A DNA stretch of 64,000 nucleotides from Patescibacteria group bacterium. Its GTDB lineage: Bacteria > Patescibacteriota > Gracilibacteria > UM-FILTER-43-11. Within the stretch, counting starts at the first letter, position 1. Every line of letters begins with the position of its first letter. Shown one piece after another: positions 53,126 to 63,500 of this stretch. The stretch lies in assembly GCA_018813295.1 (NCBI GenBank), contig JAHJBZ010000014.1, forward strand, positions 1 through 64,000, in the 5' to 3' direction. The position numbers and the translations under genes were made by a program. Under the pieces are notes generated by a model that ran no database searches, was not told the origin of the DNA, and worked only from the letters and a program-made list of their open reading frames with translations.

Positions 53126-53153
53126 GTAGAGACGCGATTAATCGCGTCTCTAC
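53126..53153. repeat. Family E palindrome E3
   Basis: GTAGAGACGCGATTAATCGCGTCTCTAC, 24 nt after E2. Confidence 0.9.
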
Positions 53154-53285
53154 ATAACCAAACATAAATACAAAATCGCAATTCAAACAACGTGACTTAT
53201 GAGGCCATAAACCCCTTGATTTTTCGGCTGTTTTTTGGTATAATTATTAGATTTAATCTACCCAAAATAAAAACAAAACCAAAAT

Positions 53286-56200
53286 ATGGCCGTAGCAACT
53301 GGTACAAACACCGCAGTTGATCAGCAAGAGTTACTGAAGCATCAAGAACAATTGCAAAAGGCACGTGAAGACCTGCAGGCTGCTATTGAACTAGAGGATA
53401 CCAGCTTGATGCAGGATGCAATATCAGAGCTACAAAAGGCATTTAACGCTGGTGATGAAAGTTTGTATGGCCCTCTTAAGCAGGCAAATGTGCAATTAAA
53501 CCGGGCTAAAGTGGCTGAGACCGTTGGCCTTATTAAGACTGGTGTTGAGGGTGCTGATGTTGAAACTGCTAAAGGTATTTTAGAAAAAGTGCGTGGAGGG
53601 ATAGAAGAGGTGTTAAGCGGAATTAAGAAAGCTATTGAAGGTGAGGAAGAAGCTGAGAAAATAAGTGAATCGGCTTATGAATTGGAGCATTGGACTCATG
53701 GATATATCTCTGCAGAAAATAAAGACAGGGCTTTGGGTGATTTAAGCAAGTTAAAAGATGAGGCCGAAGCTGCAACGGAATTATCTGAAGAAGCAGTTAA
53801 TGAACTGAGGCTTCTTAAGTCTGATTTAATAAAAGATCACAAAAAGGATACTAATATTGCAAGGGCAATTGATGAAATTATTGCTTTGGCAGAAAGTAAG
53901 TTGCCAAAGCCTGCATTGGCAGCTGAAGAATCAGAGGAGGAGCCTGATGAAATTGTTTTACAAAATTTTCTTGGTAAAGAATTTACTATCAACTGTGAAA
54001 GTGTTGATTCTGCTCTGCAAAGTTTACACCAGCTAAGGCAGGCAATTGAAGCTGGTACTGTAACTGAAAAAGAATTGACGGATTTAAAAACGGTGAAACT
54101 AACCTTGTTAACTGAAGACTTTCCAGGAGATGAAGATATTGAAAAAGCGATGAGCGCAATTATATCTTTGGTGGCAGAACGTGTTGCGAAAGCAGAAGGC
54201 GCTGATATGTTTGCAAGTTTAGCCGGAAAAGAAAAAGCTGAGCCTGAAGTGCCGACTGAAATAGAAGAAATGAACAAGACTCAGCTCCAGGCGCATATAA
54301 AAATCCTCAAGAAAAATGTTGATAAGGCTATAAAATCGGCAGATAAAGTGGCGGCTAAAGGTGAATTGGATGAAGCTACAGCTCTTTTTAAGAAGAAGTT
54401 TGGAAAGGAGCCGGTGATACCATCGGCAGATGCAGACACTTACATAAAACCAGCATTGGCAGGTTTTGAGCCTCTTGAAGAACCGGATTGGGACTCGGAA
54501 CAAGATGTAAGAGATCTGATTGAGGATATTAAACAGGATTTGAAAGTAGCTAGAAAATCAGGAATGGGTGTTGGAGATTTGGAGAAAGATTTGGCAGCTG
54601 TAGAGGAGTATTTTGCAAGAAGTTTTAAGAAACCAGTTAAGAAAAAAGCTCCGGCTACAGCTGTATCAACAGCTGCTCCTACGACAGCTCCGGCACCAAC
54701 CACGACTCCTGCTACTGCACCTGCAGCAACGCCTGTAACAACTTCGGTTGCTCCAACTGCACCAACCGCAACACCAACAACCGCTCCTGCAACACCAACA
54801 ATGGATCTTCCAGAAGATATGCCACAAGTTATGAAGGATGTGGTTACAGAAGTGATCGCCGGTGATTCACGCCTAGAGGCTGTATTCGGTACTGCATGGG
54901 CGCTTTACAAGGGTCTTGCTAGAACAAGTGTTCTTGATGATGAGCAATTAGCCACAATCCGTAATCATTTCCAGGAATTGGAAAGAACTGCCGAGCATCC
55001 TCTTATGCCAGCGGACAGAAAGGCTGCGAAGGTGAAAAGTGATATGGAAAAGGCTATGGCAGATATTTCAGGAATTTTGGATAGGAAAACCAGGAGAGCG
55101 ATTGCAGAGGATGTGGGCAGAAGGAGAACGCTTAGAACATATTCAACTCAAGCGCCAATTTTGAAAGGAGAGCTTGATAGTTTGGTAACAGAAGAAGATG
55201 TGCAAAAACGACTTGATGAGATGTTTGGAATTTTGGAATTAGATCCAGCATTGTTTGGCAAAAATGCTGATTTTGTTCGAAAATTTCAAGAGGGTGTAAG
55301 GGGTGTTCTTTTTGAAGACGTACCTAAAAAGCTGCTCAAGAGAGATGTTAAGGATTTAGCAGAGCGGGTTCAGTCAGTGGGAGGAATGGATATTTGGGAA
55401 GCGGCTACCAAGGGCAAGGATTTAAAAGATATTGTAATGGCAGATAGGATTGATGGCATATTTGGCCTGTTTGAAAGAAGGGTGGGCAAAAGTGTTGCTG
55501 ATTTTATTGCCAACCCACCTACTGCTGAACCAGCGGAAGAAGTTGTGCCGGCGGAAGCTTATGAAGAAGAACCGGAATTGGAATTAGAATTGGATGAAGA
55601 TACAACACCTGCGGCTCCTGCAGCTCCAACTCCGACAGCAACCGCGGCTCCTGCAGTTGCGCCGGTTGCAGCCGCAAGACCGAGAAGAGCAGCTGCGGAA
55701 CCATTGCCAGATACAACAACTAGGCCGCGTAGGGCGCCGGACAGTATGACGGGACCAAGGTTGCAAAGAGAGATTTCAAAAATAATGAATGAGGTGCTTT
55801 CTGATCCTCAGTTATTCAAACCTGATTCAGACCCTGTAAGCCGTGCGATACAGGTTTTGATTACAAGAGAAGTTACTGAAGGTAGGTTGGATTTGGATGA
55901 GCTTAAAGGCTTTTTACAAAAACCAGGGGCTATTGTTAATGCGAGAGTAAATGAACTTGTGGATAACAACAATCGAACACAATTAAAACAATTACTAACC
56001 AGGACAAGGCGAGAACAGAATAAGCTGAAAGATGATATTGACGATGCGCGAAGCCAAAAAACTAAAGACAGAGTGAAATTAAGTACAGATGAGCTTAGTG
56101 CGCTGGATGGTCAAATTGATGATTTGCGCACCCGACTTAATGAAAGTGAAGATGAAATAACCCGCATAACAACAGCAATTGATTTAAAAGCTGGTAATTT

Positions 56201-57371
56201 GCGTTATAAATCCACTATGCAGGCTCTTTCTATGATCAGGCTTCATATAGCACAGGAAAGCGGTGAATCGCCGAGTGATTTGGGCATTATGCAGGATGTT
56301 GATAATCTAATTGCTCAGCAGACAGAGGCAATTTATAAGCAAGGATTTTTAAACAAAGCAGGAAGGGTGGTATATGAATTTTTAACTGTTGGGGGTTTGT
56401 TTAAGCCTACACTGAATGAAACATTAATAACCCTAGGAAAGAAGGCCCCTGAATTCGAATCTATTGGTCCGGAAAAAATGGCGGTACTTGCTAAATCATG
56501 GAATAACGAAACTGGTGTTCAGTCGTGGATTGATGGCTTGAAAGATAATGTTGATGTAAAAATGACAAAAACCGTGCCAGCTCTTATTGCTTATTTGGAA
56601 GCGGCTTTAAGAAACGGGAATATAACTTATGTGAATGGTAATTCACTGGCTACATTTGAGGGTTTAATAAAACATTTAAAAACTGCACGCCATAATTACA
56701 TTACAGATAAGGTTGCAGATAAGATTGGGCCAGATATGGATGATGTGGACAGGATGAAGTTATATTTTCAGGAACTACAAAGAGCAACAATTGATCAAAG
56801 TAAAATTGATTTGAGGGTTATTAGAAATGCCGGTTGGGGCAGAGGAGCAGTAAAAACTCTTGGCAGTGCTGGTGTGCTTGGGTTAGCGGCAGGTGCAACT
56901 GCTATTGGTGGCCCACTTACAGGCGCATTAGCTGCGGTAGGTTTAGCTGGCGGTGCGGTAAGTGGTTATAAATCTATTGCGGATGCAGACCCAAAAAAGA
57001 AGGAGATGTATGGAAGGGTTACGAAACGTGCGTTAGCTACAACTTCGATAATGTGTGGAGCTGCAGCAATTGGAGGAGGTTTATCCACCGTTGCCTTACC
57101 GGCAATATTAGGAGGTGCAACCTTATCAGCTGCTCTGCCGATTAGCTTACTCGCAGGCAGTGCACTCGGCATAGGTGGTGTTTTCTCACCTGAATTATAT
57201 CAATATAGAGAGCAAATTAAAAAAGCTGCAGGCGTAGGTGGAAAGGGGGCTTACCTGTTTGGCAGGGGGGCAGTAAGGTTCGCATCTATCCCCCTTTCTC
57301 CAATACTAATTTCTAGGTATGGATTTATAAATTATTTGAAATGGTGGGGTGGGGGAAAAATGAAGGGGTAA
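53286..57371 (+). CDS. Very large uncharacterised protein: internal helical repeats, Ala/Pro/Thr-rich linkers, C-terminal Gly/Ala-rich hydrophobic region
   Basis: 1361-aa ORF, no signal peptide; C-term 'LGSAGVLGLAAGATAIGGPLTGALAAVGLAGGAVSGYKS...IMCGAAAIGGGLSTVALPAILGGATLSAALPISLLAGSALGIGG'. Confidence 0.75.
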   Translation: MAVATGTNTAVDQQELLKHQEQLQKAREDLQAAIELEDTSLMQDAISELQKAFNAGDESLYGPLKQANVQLNRAKVAETVGLIKTGVEGADVETAKGILEKVRGGIEEVLSGIKKAIEGEEEAEKISESAYELEHWTHGYISAENKDRALGDLSKLKDEAEAATELSEEAVNELRLLKSDLIKDHKKDTNIARAIDEIIALAESKLPKPALAAEESEEEPDEIVLQNFLGKEFTINCESVDSALQSLHQLRQAIEAGTVTEKELTDLKTVKLTLLTEDFPGDEDIEKAMSAIISLVAERVAKAEGADMFASLAGKEKAEPEVPTEIEEMNKTQLQAHIKILKKNVDKAIKSADKVAAKGELDEATALFKKKFGKEPVIPSADADTYIKPALAGFEPLEEPDWDSEQDVRDLIEDIKQDLKVARKSGMGVGDLEKDLAAVEEYFARSFKKPVKKKAPATAVSTAAPTTAPAPTTTPATAPAATPVTTSVAPTAPTATPTTAPATPTMDLPEDMPQVMKDVVTEVIAGDSRLEAVFGTAWALYKGLARTSVLDDEQLATIRNHFQELERTAEHPLMPADRKAAKVKSDMEKAMADISGILDRKTRRAIAEDVGRRRTLRTYSTQAPILKGELDSLVTEEDVQKRLDEMFGILELDPALFGKNADFVRKFQEGVRGVLFEDVPKKLLKRDVKDLAERVQSVGGMDIWEAATKGKDLKDIVMADRIDGIFGLFERRVGKSVADFIANPPTAEPAEEVVPAEAYEEEPELELELDEDTTPAAPAAPTPTATAAPAVAPVAAARPRRAAAEPLPDTTTRPRRAPDSMTGPRLQREISKIMNEVLSDPQLFKPDSDPVSRAIQVLITREVTEGRLDLDELKGFLQKPGAIVNARVNELVDNNNRTQLKQLLTRTRREQNKLKDDIDDARSQKTKDRVKLSTDELSALDGQIDDLRTRLNESEDEITRITTAIDLKAGNLRYKSTMQALSMIRLHIAQESGESPSDLGIMQDVDNLIAQQTEAIYKQGFLNKAGRVVYEFLTVGGLFKPTLNETLITLGKKAPEFESIGPEKMAVLAKSWNNETGVQSWIDGLKDNVDVKMTKTVPALIAYLEAALRNGNITYVNGNSLATFEGLIKHLKTARHNYITDKVADKIGPDMDDVDRMKLYFQELQRATIDQSKIDLRVIRNAGWGRGAVKTLGSAGVLGLAAGATAIGGPLTGALAAVGLAGGAVSGYKSIADADPKKKEMYGRVTKRALATTSIMCGAAAIGGGLSTVALPAILGGATLSAALPISLLAGSALGIGGVFSPELYQYREQIKKAAGVGGKGAYLFGRGAVRFASIPLSPILISRYGFINYLKWWGGGKMKG

Positions 57372-57419
57372 TTAATTTTTTACATTTGACTTTTGACTAT
57401 TAACCTTTGACTTAAACAC

Positions 57420-57758
57420 ATGACAGAAGAAATTGACACATCATCGTTTGATCCAAAAGAATTTATTGATTCTTTGATTAGCGAAATGGGTATGGCAGAT
57501 AGAGAGCCTGAAGAATTGGCGGAGATTAGAGGTGCTATCGAGCAACAAATGAATCATATAGTTTTAAAAACTACTGCAATTTACCTTGAACCCGAGGTTA
57601 TTGATGAAGTGCTGGAGGAGCAAAAAGATACGGAGGATTTTATGTATTTAGTAAGCCGTTTTATTAAATTCAGCCCGCGCGTACAGCTTGCAATTTATGA
57701 TGAGCTGGATGAATTTAAGGAGCAAACTTTGGAGGCTTTTAATATTTTGAAGACTTAA
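57420..57758 (+). CDS. Small acidic helical protein (DUF5663-like appearance)
   Basis: 112 aa 'FDPKEFIDSLISEMGMADREPEELAEIRGAIEQQMNHIVLKTTAIYLEPEVIDEVLEEQKDTEDFMYLV'. Confidence 0.6.
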   Translation: MTEEIDTSSFDPKEFIDSLISEMGMADREPEELAEIRGAIEQQMNHIVLKTTAIYLEPEVIDEVLEEQKDTEDFMYLVSRFIKFSPRVQLAIYDELDEFKEQTLEAFNILKT

Positions 57759-57766
57759 ACCCCCAC

Positions 57767-57851
57767 GCTGGCTCCATGGCTTTGCCTGGAGTCAGCAACA
57801 GTCTGCTGAATCTAGGCTCGCTGACTCCACGTACAACATGGAGCCAGCGAG
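57767..57851. repeat. Family F double hairpin F3
   Basis: GCTGGCTCCATGGCTTTGCCTGGAGTCAGC then CTCGCTGACTCCACGTACAACATGGAGCCAGCGAG. Confidence 0.85.
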
Positions 57852-57912
57852 AACTTAAAATCCCAAACCTCCCAAATAACACTTATAAATTTACAACTCT
57901 CAAAACAAAAAG

Positions 57913-59667
57913 ATGGAAACATACAACAAAAATTATTGGCTTAATATAAAGGAAAATAGGCTCTTGAACCTTAAGGGTGCTGCGCCGTCTCCTATGCCTG
58001 AGGTACAAGGTGGTGAAGAATTGGATTTGCGAATGGAACAGTTAGGCAAAAAAGTGGATGAAGAACGTGATTTGTATGCTTTGAGGGATATGGATAATTG
58101 GGCGAAGGAGGACAGACCTGCTGTTAGCCAGGAAACTATGGAACTTGCAAGAGCTCCGGAATTTATGGACCAGAATGAAACATATGTGATGCGGGACAGC
58201 CAGGAAGTGATTTTCAGGCACTGGCTGAATCCATCTTTTATACTCCACATTACAAGAGGGCCGCTTAAAAACGAAAAAACAAATGTGGATAATGCCATGC
58301 GCATAGCCATGAGACACCCCCATGATTTGTGGTACAGGGAAATGGAAAGAAGCCATGATGGCGGGCTTCGGCCGCTTTCTGCAGGCAGGCAGGCTATGAT
58401 GGAGCGCGAGCAGATTATCGAAGTTATAAAGCGCCCTAATTCAACAAACCCACAAGTGCCGGATGGTTTTAAAATGATTATCGAAGGCGGATATATAACC
58501 GAAATTACAACCTATGATCATGATGCAGGCAGATACGCCGATATAGATTTGATAGGAAGAGACCAGGATATTGATAGGCCGATACCGTGGAAAAGTACGG
58601 ATGAGGCTGTGGAGGGGGTTCCGGGTGATGCTACCAGAATTGCAAACGCTATGAGAAGTACAATATCCAGCGCTCCGGATAGTGTAGATACCACTGAAGA
58701 AATATATCAGTATCAATTGGAAAATATGCCTGCGGAATTACGGGAAAAATATATTATGGTTATGATTACAATGGGCTGGAGAATATTAGATCTGATAGGT
58801 TTTGATGGAGCATATCTAAATCCAGATCCGCCAGGAGGTACTGCATCTTACAGACATGAAAGTGAAAGGAACAGGATCCCGGCTTTAACATATAATTTAG
58901 ACCCGCCTGATATAAGTAATGAAGATTATTATCAGACATTCGTTTCGGGCTTGCGTAATCAGCCTATTGATTATGCCAGGTTTAGGTACCCGGACAGAAT
59001 GCCCAGAATAAGAATCGGGGCAGCTAAAGAAAAGGTTTATTTTAATGGGGGGCTTAGCAGTGCCGACATTAATCTTTATCATGCTTTTGAGATTGGGGGG
59101 GCGTATGGGGGGTATCTTTTTTCTGTAACCGAGGAAGGGTACGTTGTTACCCTGGAAGATAATCCGGCAACTATGGAGGAAGATTATGTATTTTTTATGG
59201 CTGATTCTTACCAATATGTTGATGTGTCTGGCCGCGGAGCGGGTGCGAACAGGCTTAGATTCAGGTATTATGAAGAGCATCCTGAAGCCCTAAAACCGGA
59301 ACTTTTGAGACATCGTGTTGCAAATGATGATGACTGGAAAACTATGGAAGGTACAATGAGGGTTTGGAAAGGCATTAATGATGCAATTAATAGCGGTTTA
59401 TATGCAGGAGGTGAATTAACTGACTACCAGTATGATTTAACAGAGGTTAATAATTATATGCAGAGAAGGGATAAGGCTCTTCTTAAACTGCGCCAATATG
59501 ACCCTGACCCAAGTGCCAACTGGGTGACTGAACCTGGGATTAATGCGGTTATTGCAGATATTAATACAGCAATAGCAACTGCAACTGCTAGCAGTCTTGA
59601 TACCACTCAGCTTGAGGCTGATAAGAGGGCTGTTGAGGAATATCTAACTTTCTTCAGAGGACTTTAA
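57913..59667 (+). CDS. Uncharacterised 584-aa protein
   Basis: Long ORF, no recognised domain, no signal peptide. Confidence 0.7.
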   Translation: METYNKNYWLNIKENRLLNLKGAAPSPMPEVQGGEELDLRMEQLGKKVDEERDLYALRDMDNWAKEDRPAVSQETMELARAPEFMDQNETYVMRDSQEVIFRHWLNPSFILHITRGPLKNEKTNVDNAMRIAMRHPHDLWYREMERSHDGGLRPLSAGRQAMMEREQIIEVIKRPNSTNPQVPDGFKMIIEGGYITEITTYDHDAGRYADIDLIGRDQDIDRPIPWKSTDEAVEGVPGDATRIANAMRSTISSAPDSVDTTEEIYQYQLENMPAELREKYIMVMITMGWRILDLIGFDGAYLNPDPPGGTASYRHESERNRIPALTYNLDPPDISNEDYYQTFVSGLRNQPIDYARFRYPDRMPRIRIGAAKEKVYFNGGLSSADINLYHAFEIGGAYGGYLFSVTEEGYVVTLEDNPATMEEDYVFFMADSYQYVDVSGRGAGANRLRFRYYEEHPEALKPELLRHRVANDDDWKTMEGTMRVWKGINDAINSGLYAGGELTDYQYDLTEVNNYMQRRDKALLKLRQYDPDPSANWVTEPGINAVIADINTAIATATASSLDTTQLEADKRAVEEYLTFFRGL

Positions 59668-59705
59668 AAGGGCTTGGGTAAGGCAGTTATGAGTGGGCAT
59701 GTTTT

Positions 59706-60077
59706 TTAGGATGTGGCAAGTTTTTTGGTTTCCTCTGTAATTATTTGAACTACCCCATCTAAAAATTCATAAATTTCATCATTGGTAAATCGAAGGAATT
59801 TGATTTTATAACGCTCAATATATGTTTGGCGTTTTTTGTCATATCTATAGGCTTCTTCGCTAAAATGTGAGTCTCCATCAGCCTCTATTGCCAGCTTTAA
59901 TTTAGGGCAATAAAAATCAACAACAAAAGGTCCAATACTATATTGTCTACGAAATTTTAGACCATTTATTTGCTTATTTTTTAATACATTCCAGAGGAAT
60001 ATTTCCGCTGGGGGCATGTTGTTGCGCAATTTTTTCCGTAATTGATTTTTAGACTCTTGATTGTATAAATATCCCAT
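59706..60077 (-). CDS. DUF559 (Vsr-like) endonuclease-domain protein
   Basis: 'LRKKLRNNMPPAEIFLWNVLKNKQINGLKFRRQYSIGPFVVDFYCPKLKLAIEADGDSHFSEEAYRYDKKRQTYIERYKIKFLRFTNDEIYEFLDGVV'. Confidence 0.92.
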   Translation of the reverse strand: MGYLYNQESKNQLRKKLRNNMPPAEIFLWNVLKNKQINGLKFRRQYSIGPFVVDFYCPKLKLAIEADGDSHFSEEAYRYDKKRQTYIERYKIKFLRFTNDEIYEFLDGVVQIITEETKKLATS

Positions 60078-60146
60078 AATATCATTTATTTCAATAGCAT
60101 TAAGGAGTTATTATAGCAGATTTAAAAAAAGAAAAAACAAAAAAAT

Positions 60147-60185
60147 CCCCTCCTCAGATGAGGAGGGGTGCCCCGCTTATCGGGG
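60147..60185. repeat. GC-rich double hairpin
   Basis: CCCCTCCTCAGATGAGGAGGGG and CCCCGCTTATCGGGG, preceded by an A-rich tract. Confidence 0.7.
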
Positions 60186-60331
60186 TGGGGTGGTCTGACT
60201 GATGAAGCGGAGGGTGGCATAACTTATTCCTTATAGCCAATAGCTTTAAGCTAGTTTAATCGCTGGTTGGTAATAAGTGATTAGATGCCAGAAAAATGGA
60301 ATTACTATTATTCGTGCCATCGTGCAGACCC

Positions 60332-60426
60332 CCTCGCCCCGCTTATCGGGGCACTCCCCCTTGCTAAGGGGGAGAGAATCCTCCTCGCCCCGCCACGGCG
60401 GGGCACTCCCCCTTGTGAAGGGGGAG
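60332..60426. repeat. Tandem pair of ~43-bp double-hairpin units
   Basis: CCTCGCCCCGCTTATCGGGGCACTCCCCCTTGCTAAGGGGGAGA and CCTCGCCCCGCCACGGCGGGGCACTCCCCCTTGTGAAGGGGGAGA. Confidence 0.8.
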
Positions 60427-60591
60427 ATCACACCACCTTTTCACCCACACGTCAATGGGTAAATACTCGCTTTTTAAGCCGAAATTTGGTATAATATATA
60501 GATAAATTCCAAAGGACAAATTCCTCCGCCTCAGGCGGACCAAACAATATTCAAATTTCAAAACTCAAATTTCAAAAACACTAAGCACGAA

Positions 60592-63500
60592 ATGCAAATA
60601 GAAAGATCAAATCACAGTAATGAAGCAGACCAGTTGTTTGGCTTATTGCCAGCGCGTTTGGTTTGTGTTGCTGGGCCAGAACATAAGGTTCCTGACAGGG
60701 TAGAGGTAACAGGAGCAAATAAGGCATTTGAAAAAGCCGAAGAAGCTTTGGGGGAAGACAAGGAAGCTGTGACAAAAGAAATAGATAAATACAACAGACC
60801 GCCAAAAACCAATGCCAACTTTGAAAACTGGCCACGCGAAAGAAAAGAAAATCGGCCATTTATGGAACCGATTAAGTTTGATGCTGATAATCCTCAAAAA
60901 ACAATTGCGCAGATTGATCGTATTTTGACCACTCCTTACCAAGTGATTGTTCATCCTGCAACCCTACCTCCAGAAAAAGAGTGGCATACCCTGATGACCC
61001 CTGAACCAAAAAATTCAGACAGGAGTGCTGCGCTTATTGAGCTTAGATGGAAACTTGTTAAATCAACTAATGTATTTAACGAAAACCTTGTAACTGCTGA
61101 ATACAAAGATGATGAAGAAGATGTAGCACGCGTGTTTAATGAATATTATGTTGATAAAATTTTATTTAAGTATTTTCTGGAAATGACACCGGCAGGTGAG
61201 CGAACATTAAATGCAGAGGGAACTAGCTTAAAAACAGATATCTTAGCAAAATTAAATGATGCAAGTCTTGATGACCGCAGTAAATTTGAGCAGGCAGCTG
61301 ACGTTATAAGAACATACCTTAATGCCAATCCGGATGCTGAACTTAAAGATTTAAGAAGGTTATATGCCCAATTTCAATTTAAAGCCAGACTGCTATCAGA
61401 CTTTGTAGCTTATGAGGATACTGTTTCTTATACAGATAGTTTCGAAGCCTACAGAACATTCGAAACCGCTTCTAATCATGCCCATGGTGAAAGGCTGAAC
61501 ACAAATATGAGAATTGTTGAAAAAAGTGAGGAGAGAATTGGGCAATGGCAAGGACGGCCAACATATGAACAAGTGAGAGCCAATTTTGATTTGATGAGAG
61601 GCGATTCGATTTTTGAAGAATTTGGCCTTATGCCAAGCGGTGATTATTCGCCAACATTACGCAGGCAGAGTGAGCAGTTGTTTATTGCAATTCTTGCACA
61701 TGAAACGGATAATTTTACTGAAGATTATGTTGAAATTATTGGGGAAGGCTTTGGCGAAGACCATGAGGAAAACAAAAAACGTTTTCCGTATCTTTACAAT
61801 GAATGGCTTGCTTACCATGGAATAAACAAAGAAGAACATGATGCAAAATTAAATGCAGTAGTTGAAGTTGAGAGAAGAATTGAAGAAGAACATATTGGCT
61901 CAATGGAGCAAATTATAAACGGAGTTACTGCTGCAGGAATAGACTATAGATCTATAGCTGCACTGGAAAAGCAGCCTCAATATGAGTATTACAAGAATCT
62001 TGAAAAAGAGCTTCAGCATAGAATCGTTGTATTAGAACAGAAGGTAGCAGAAGGTGAAGGTGATACAGAATCATTTTCCCGGGCTGCAGATGCGCTAACA
62101 ATTTATAAGCAGTGGGCACGTGAACAATGGAGATACTACCACGTGCTTAGAAGCACCGAGGAAGTTTATCTGGAATTCACACGTGCTGAGTTAAGCAAAC
62201 CTACAAACAGAACGCTTGTTATGAAACTGCTCATGCAGAAATATCTGAAGAGCATGAAAATGGTTGATGAAGTTATGAATGAGCATGGCAGTTGGATGCT
62301 CAATTATCATCCTGAAGTAAGGCGGGTGATGATTGCGGATTTATACCGTTCAGGCGTAAGCCAGTACCGGAATGTAATAATGGAAGATGGGACAGTTATT
62401 CCTGTTTATCAGGAGGACACCCGGGATGATATTCGCTGGATGCTTTCTGAAATTACACAATCTGATTACTTTAACAGAAATGAAGTTGGCAGGCATTTGG
62501 ATGAGCCTCACAGAGAAGTTCTTTTGGTTGCCAGAATGGCAAATACGGTTATTATGGACCTTAATAATGTGCTGGAAGCGCAGAAGGTTATTAAAACTAT
62601 TATTAAATTTAAAAATGGTGAAGCCACGCAAGAACAGTTTGATGCTCTGCAGCCCAGAGAATTTATTGAGAAGCTTAACAGGAAGGATGCAGGAACACTA
62701 CAAGGCCATTTAACTGAGCTGCAAACAAAAGAAACTCATTACCGTGAATTTATCGAAGCAGCAAAAGAGGCCCTTGAAGATCCATATTCCGATAAAACAA
62801 AAAGGCTTATTACAGCTATAGAAAATGGTACTTATGAAGGCATTATTTCCCCGGATATGCTTAATAAATTTAGGTATGACATGGAGCAGATTTCGACAGT
62901 TAATTATCATGCTCTTGATCTGGAATCACATAGCAGAATGAAGTACCTGGATCGCCTTGGAATCAGTGTGGAAGGTATGTATGAAGCTTATAAGTTAGCT
63001 ATTCAGGAGAGCCCTGAAATGGATGTTAATAATTGGGATAGAATGTTCCTCTCTGATGACAAAGCAACTTTTATGAAACTTTCCGGCTTTTTGGATACCA
63101 TTTTGACCGATAGCAAAACTCAGGGGAAAGAAGACTTTTTGGTTGTATTTAATACGCTTCACGGTTTTGGTCGATTGGAAGCCTTGCCGAACACTCGCGA
63201 TGACCAGGCAGCTGCTATTGCTATTTATGCGATGCTCAAGGAGGAAGTTGAAAACAGACAGGAAATTGCTACTGCAGATGTACTGGCTGATGCTGAACGG
63301 CAGGCAATGCTTGATGGAATGACCATTGGAGACAGAATGGAGGAAGGTGCCAGAAGTGTTATTGATATGCTTATCGGCCCTGGCCAAAGCTGGACTAACA
63401 GAGCTGCCGGACTTGTTGTGGTTATAGCCGCGTGGAAGCTGGCTAAAAAAGCTATAAAAGGAGAGGGTAAGGGTGCTACTGCATTGCGTGTCGGCTTTCT

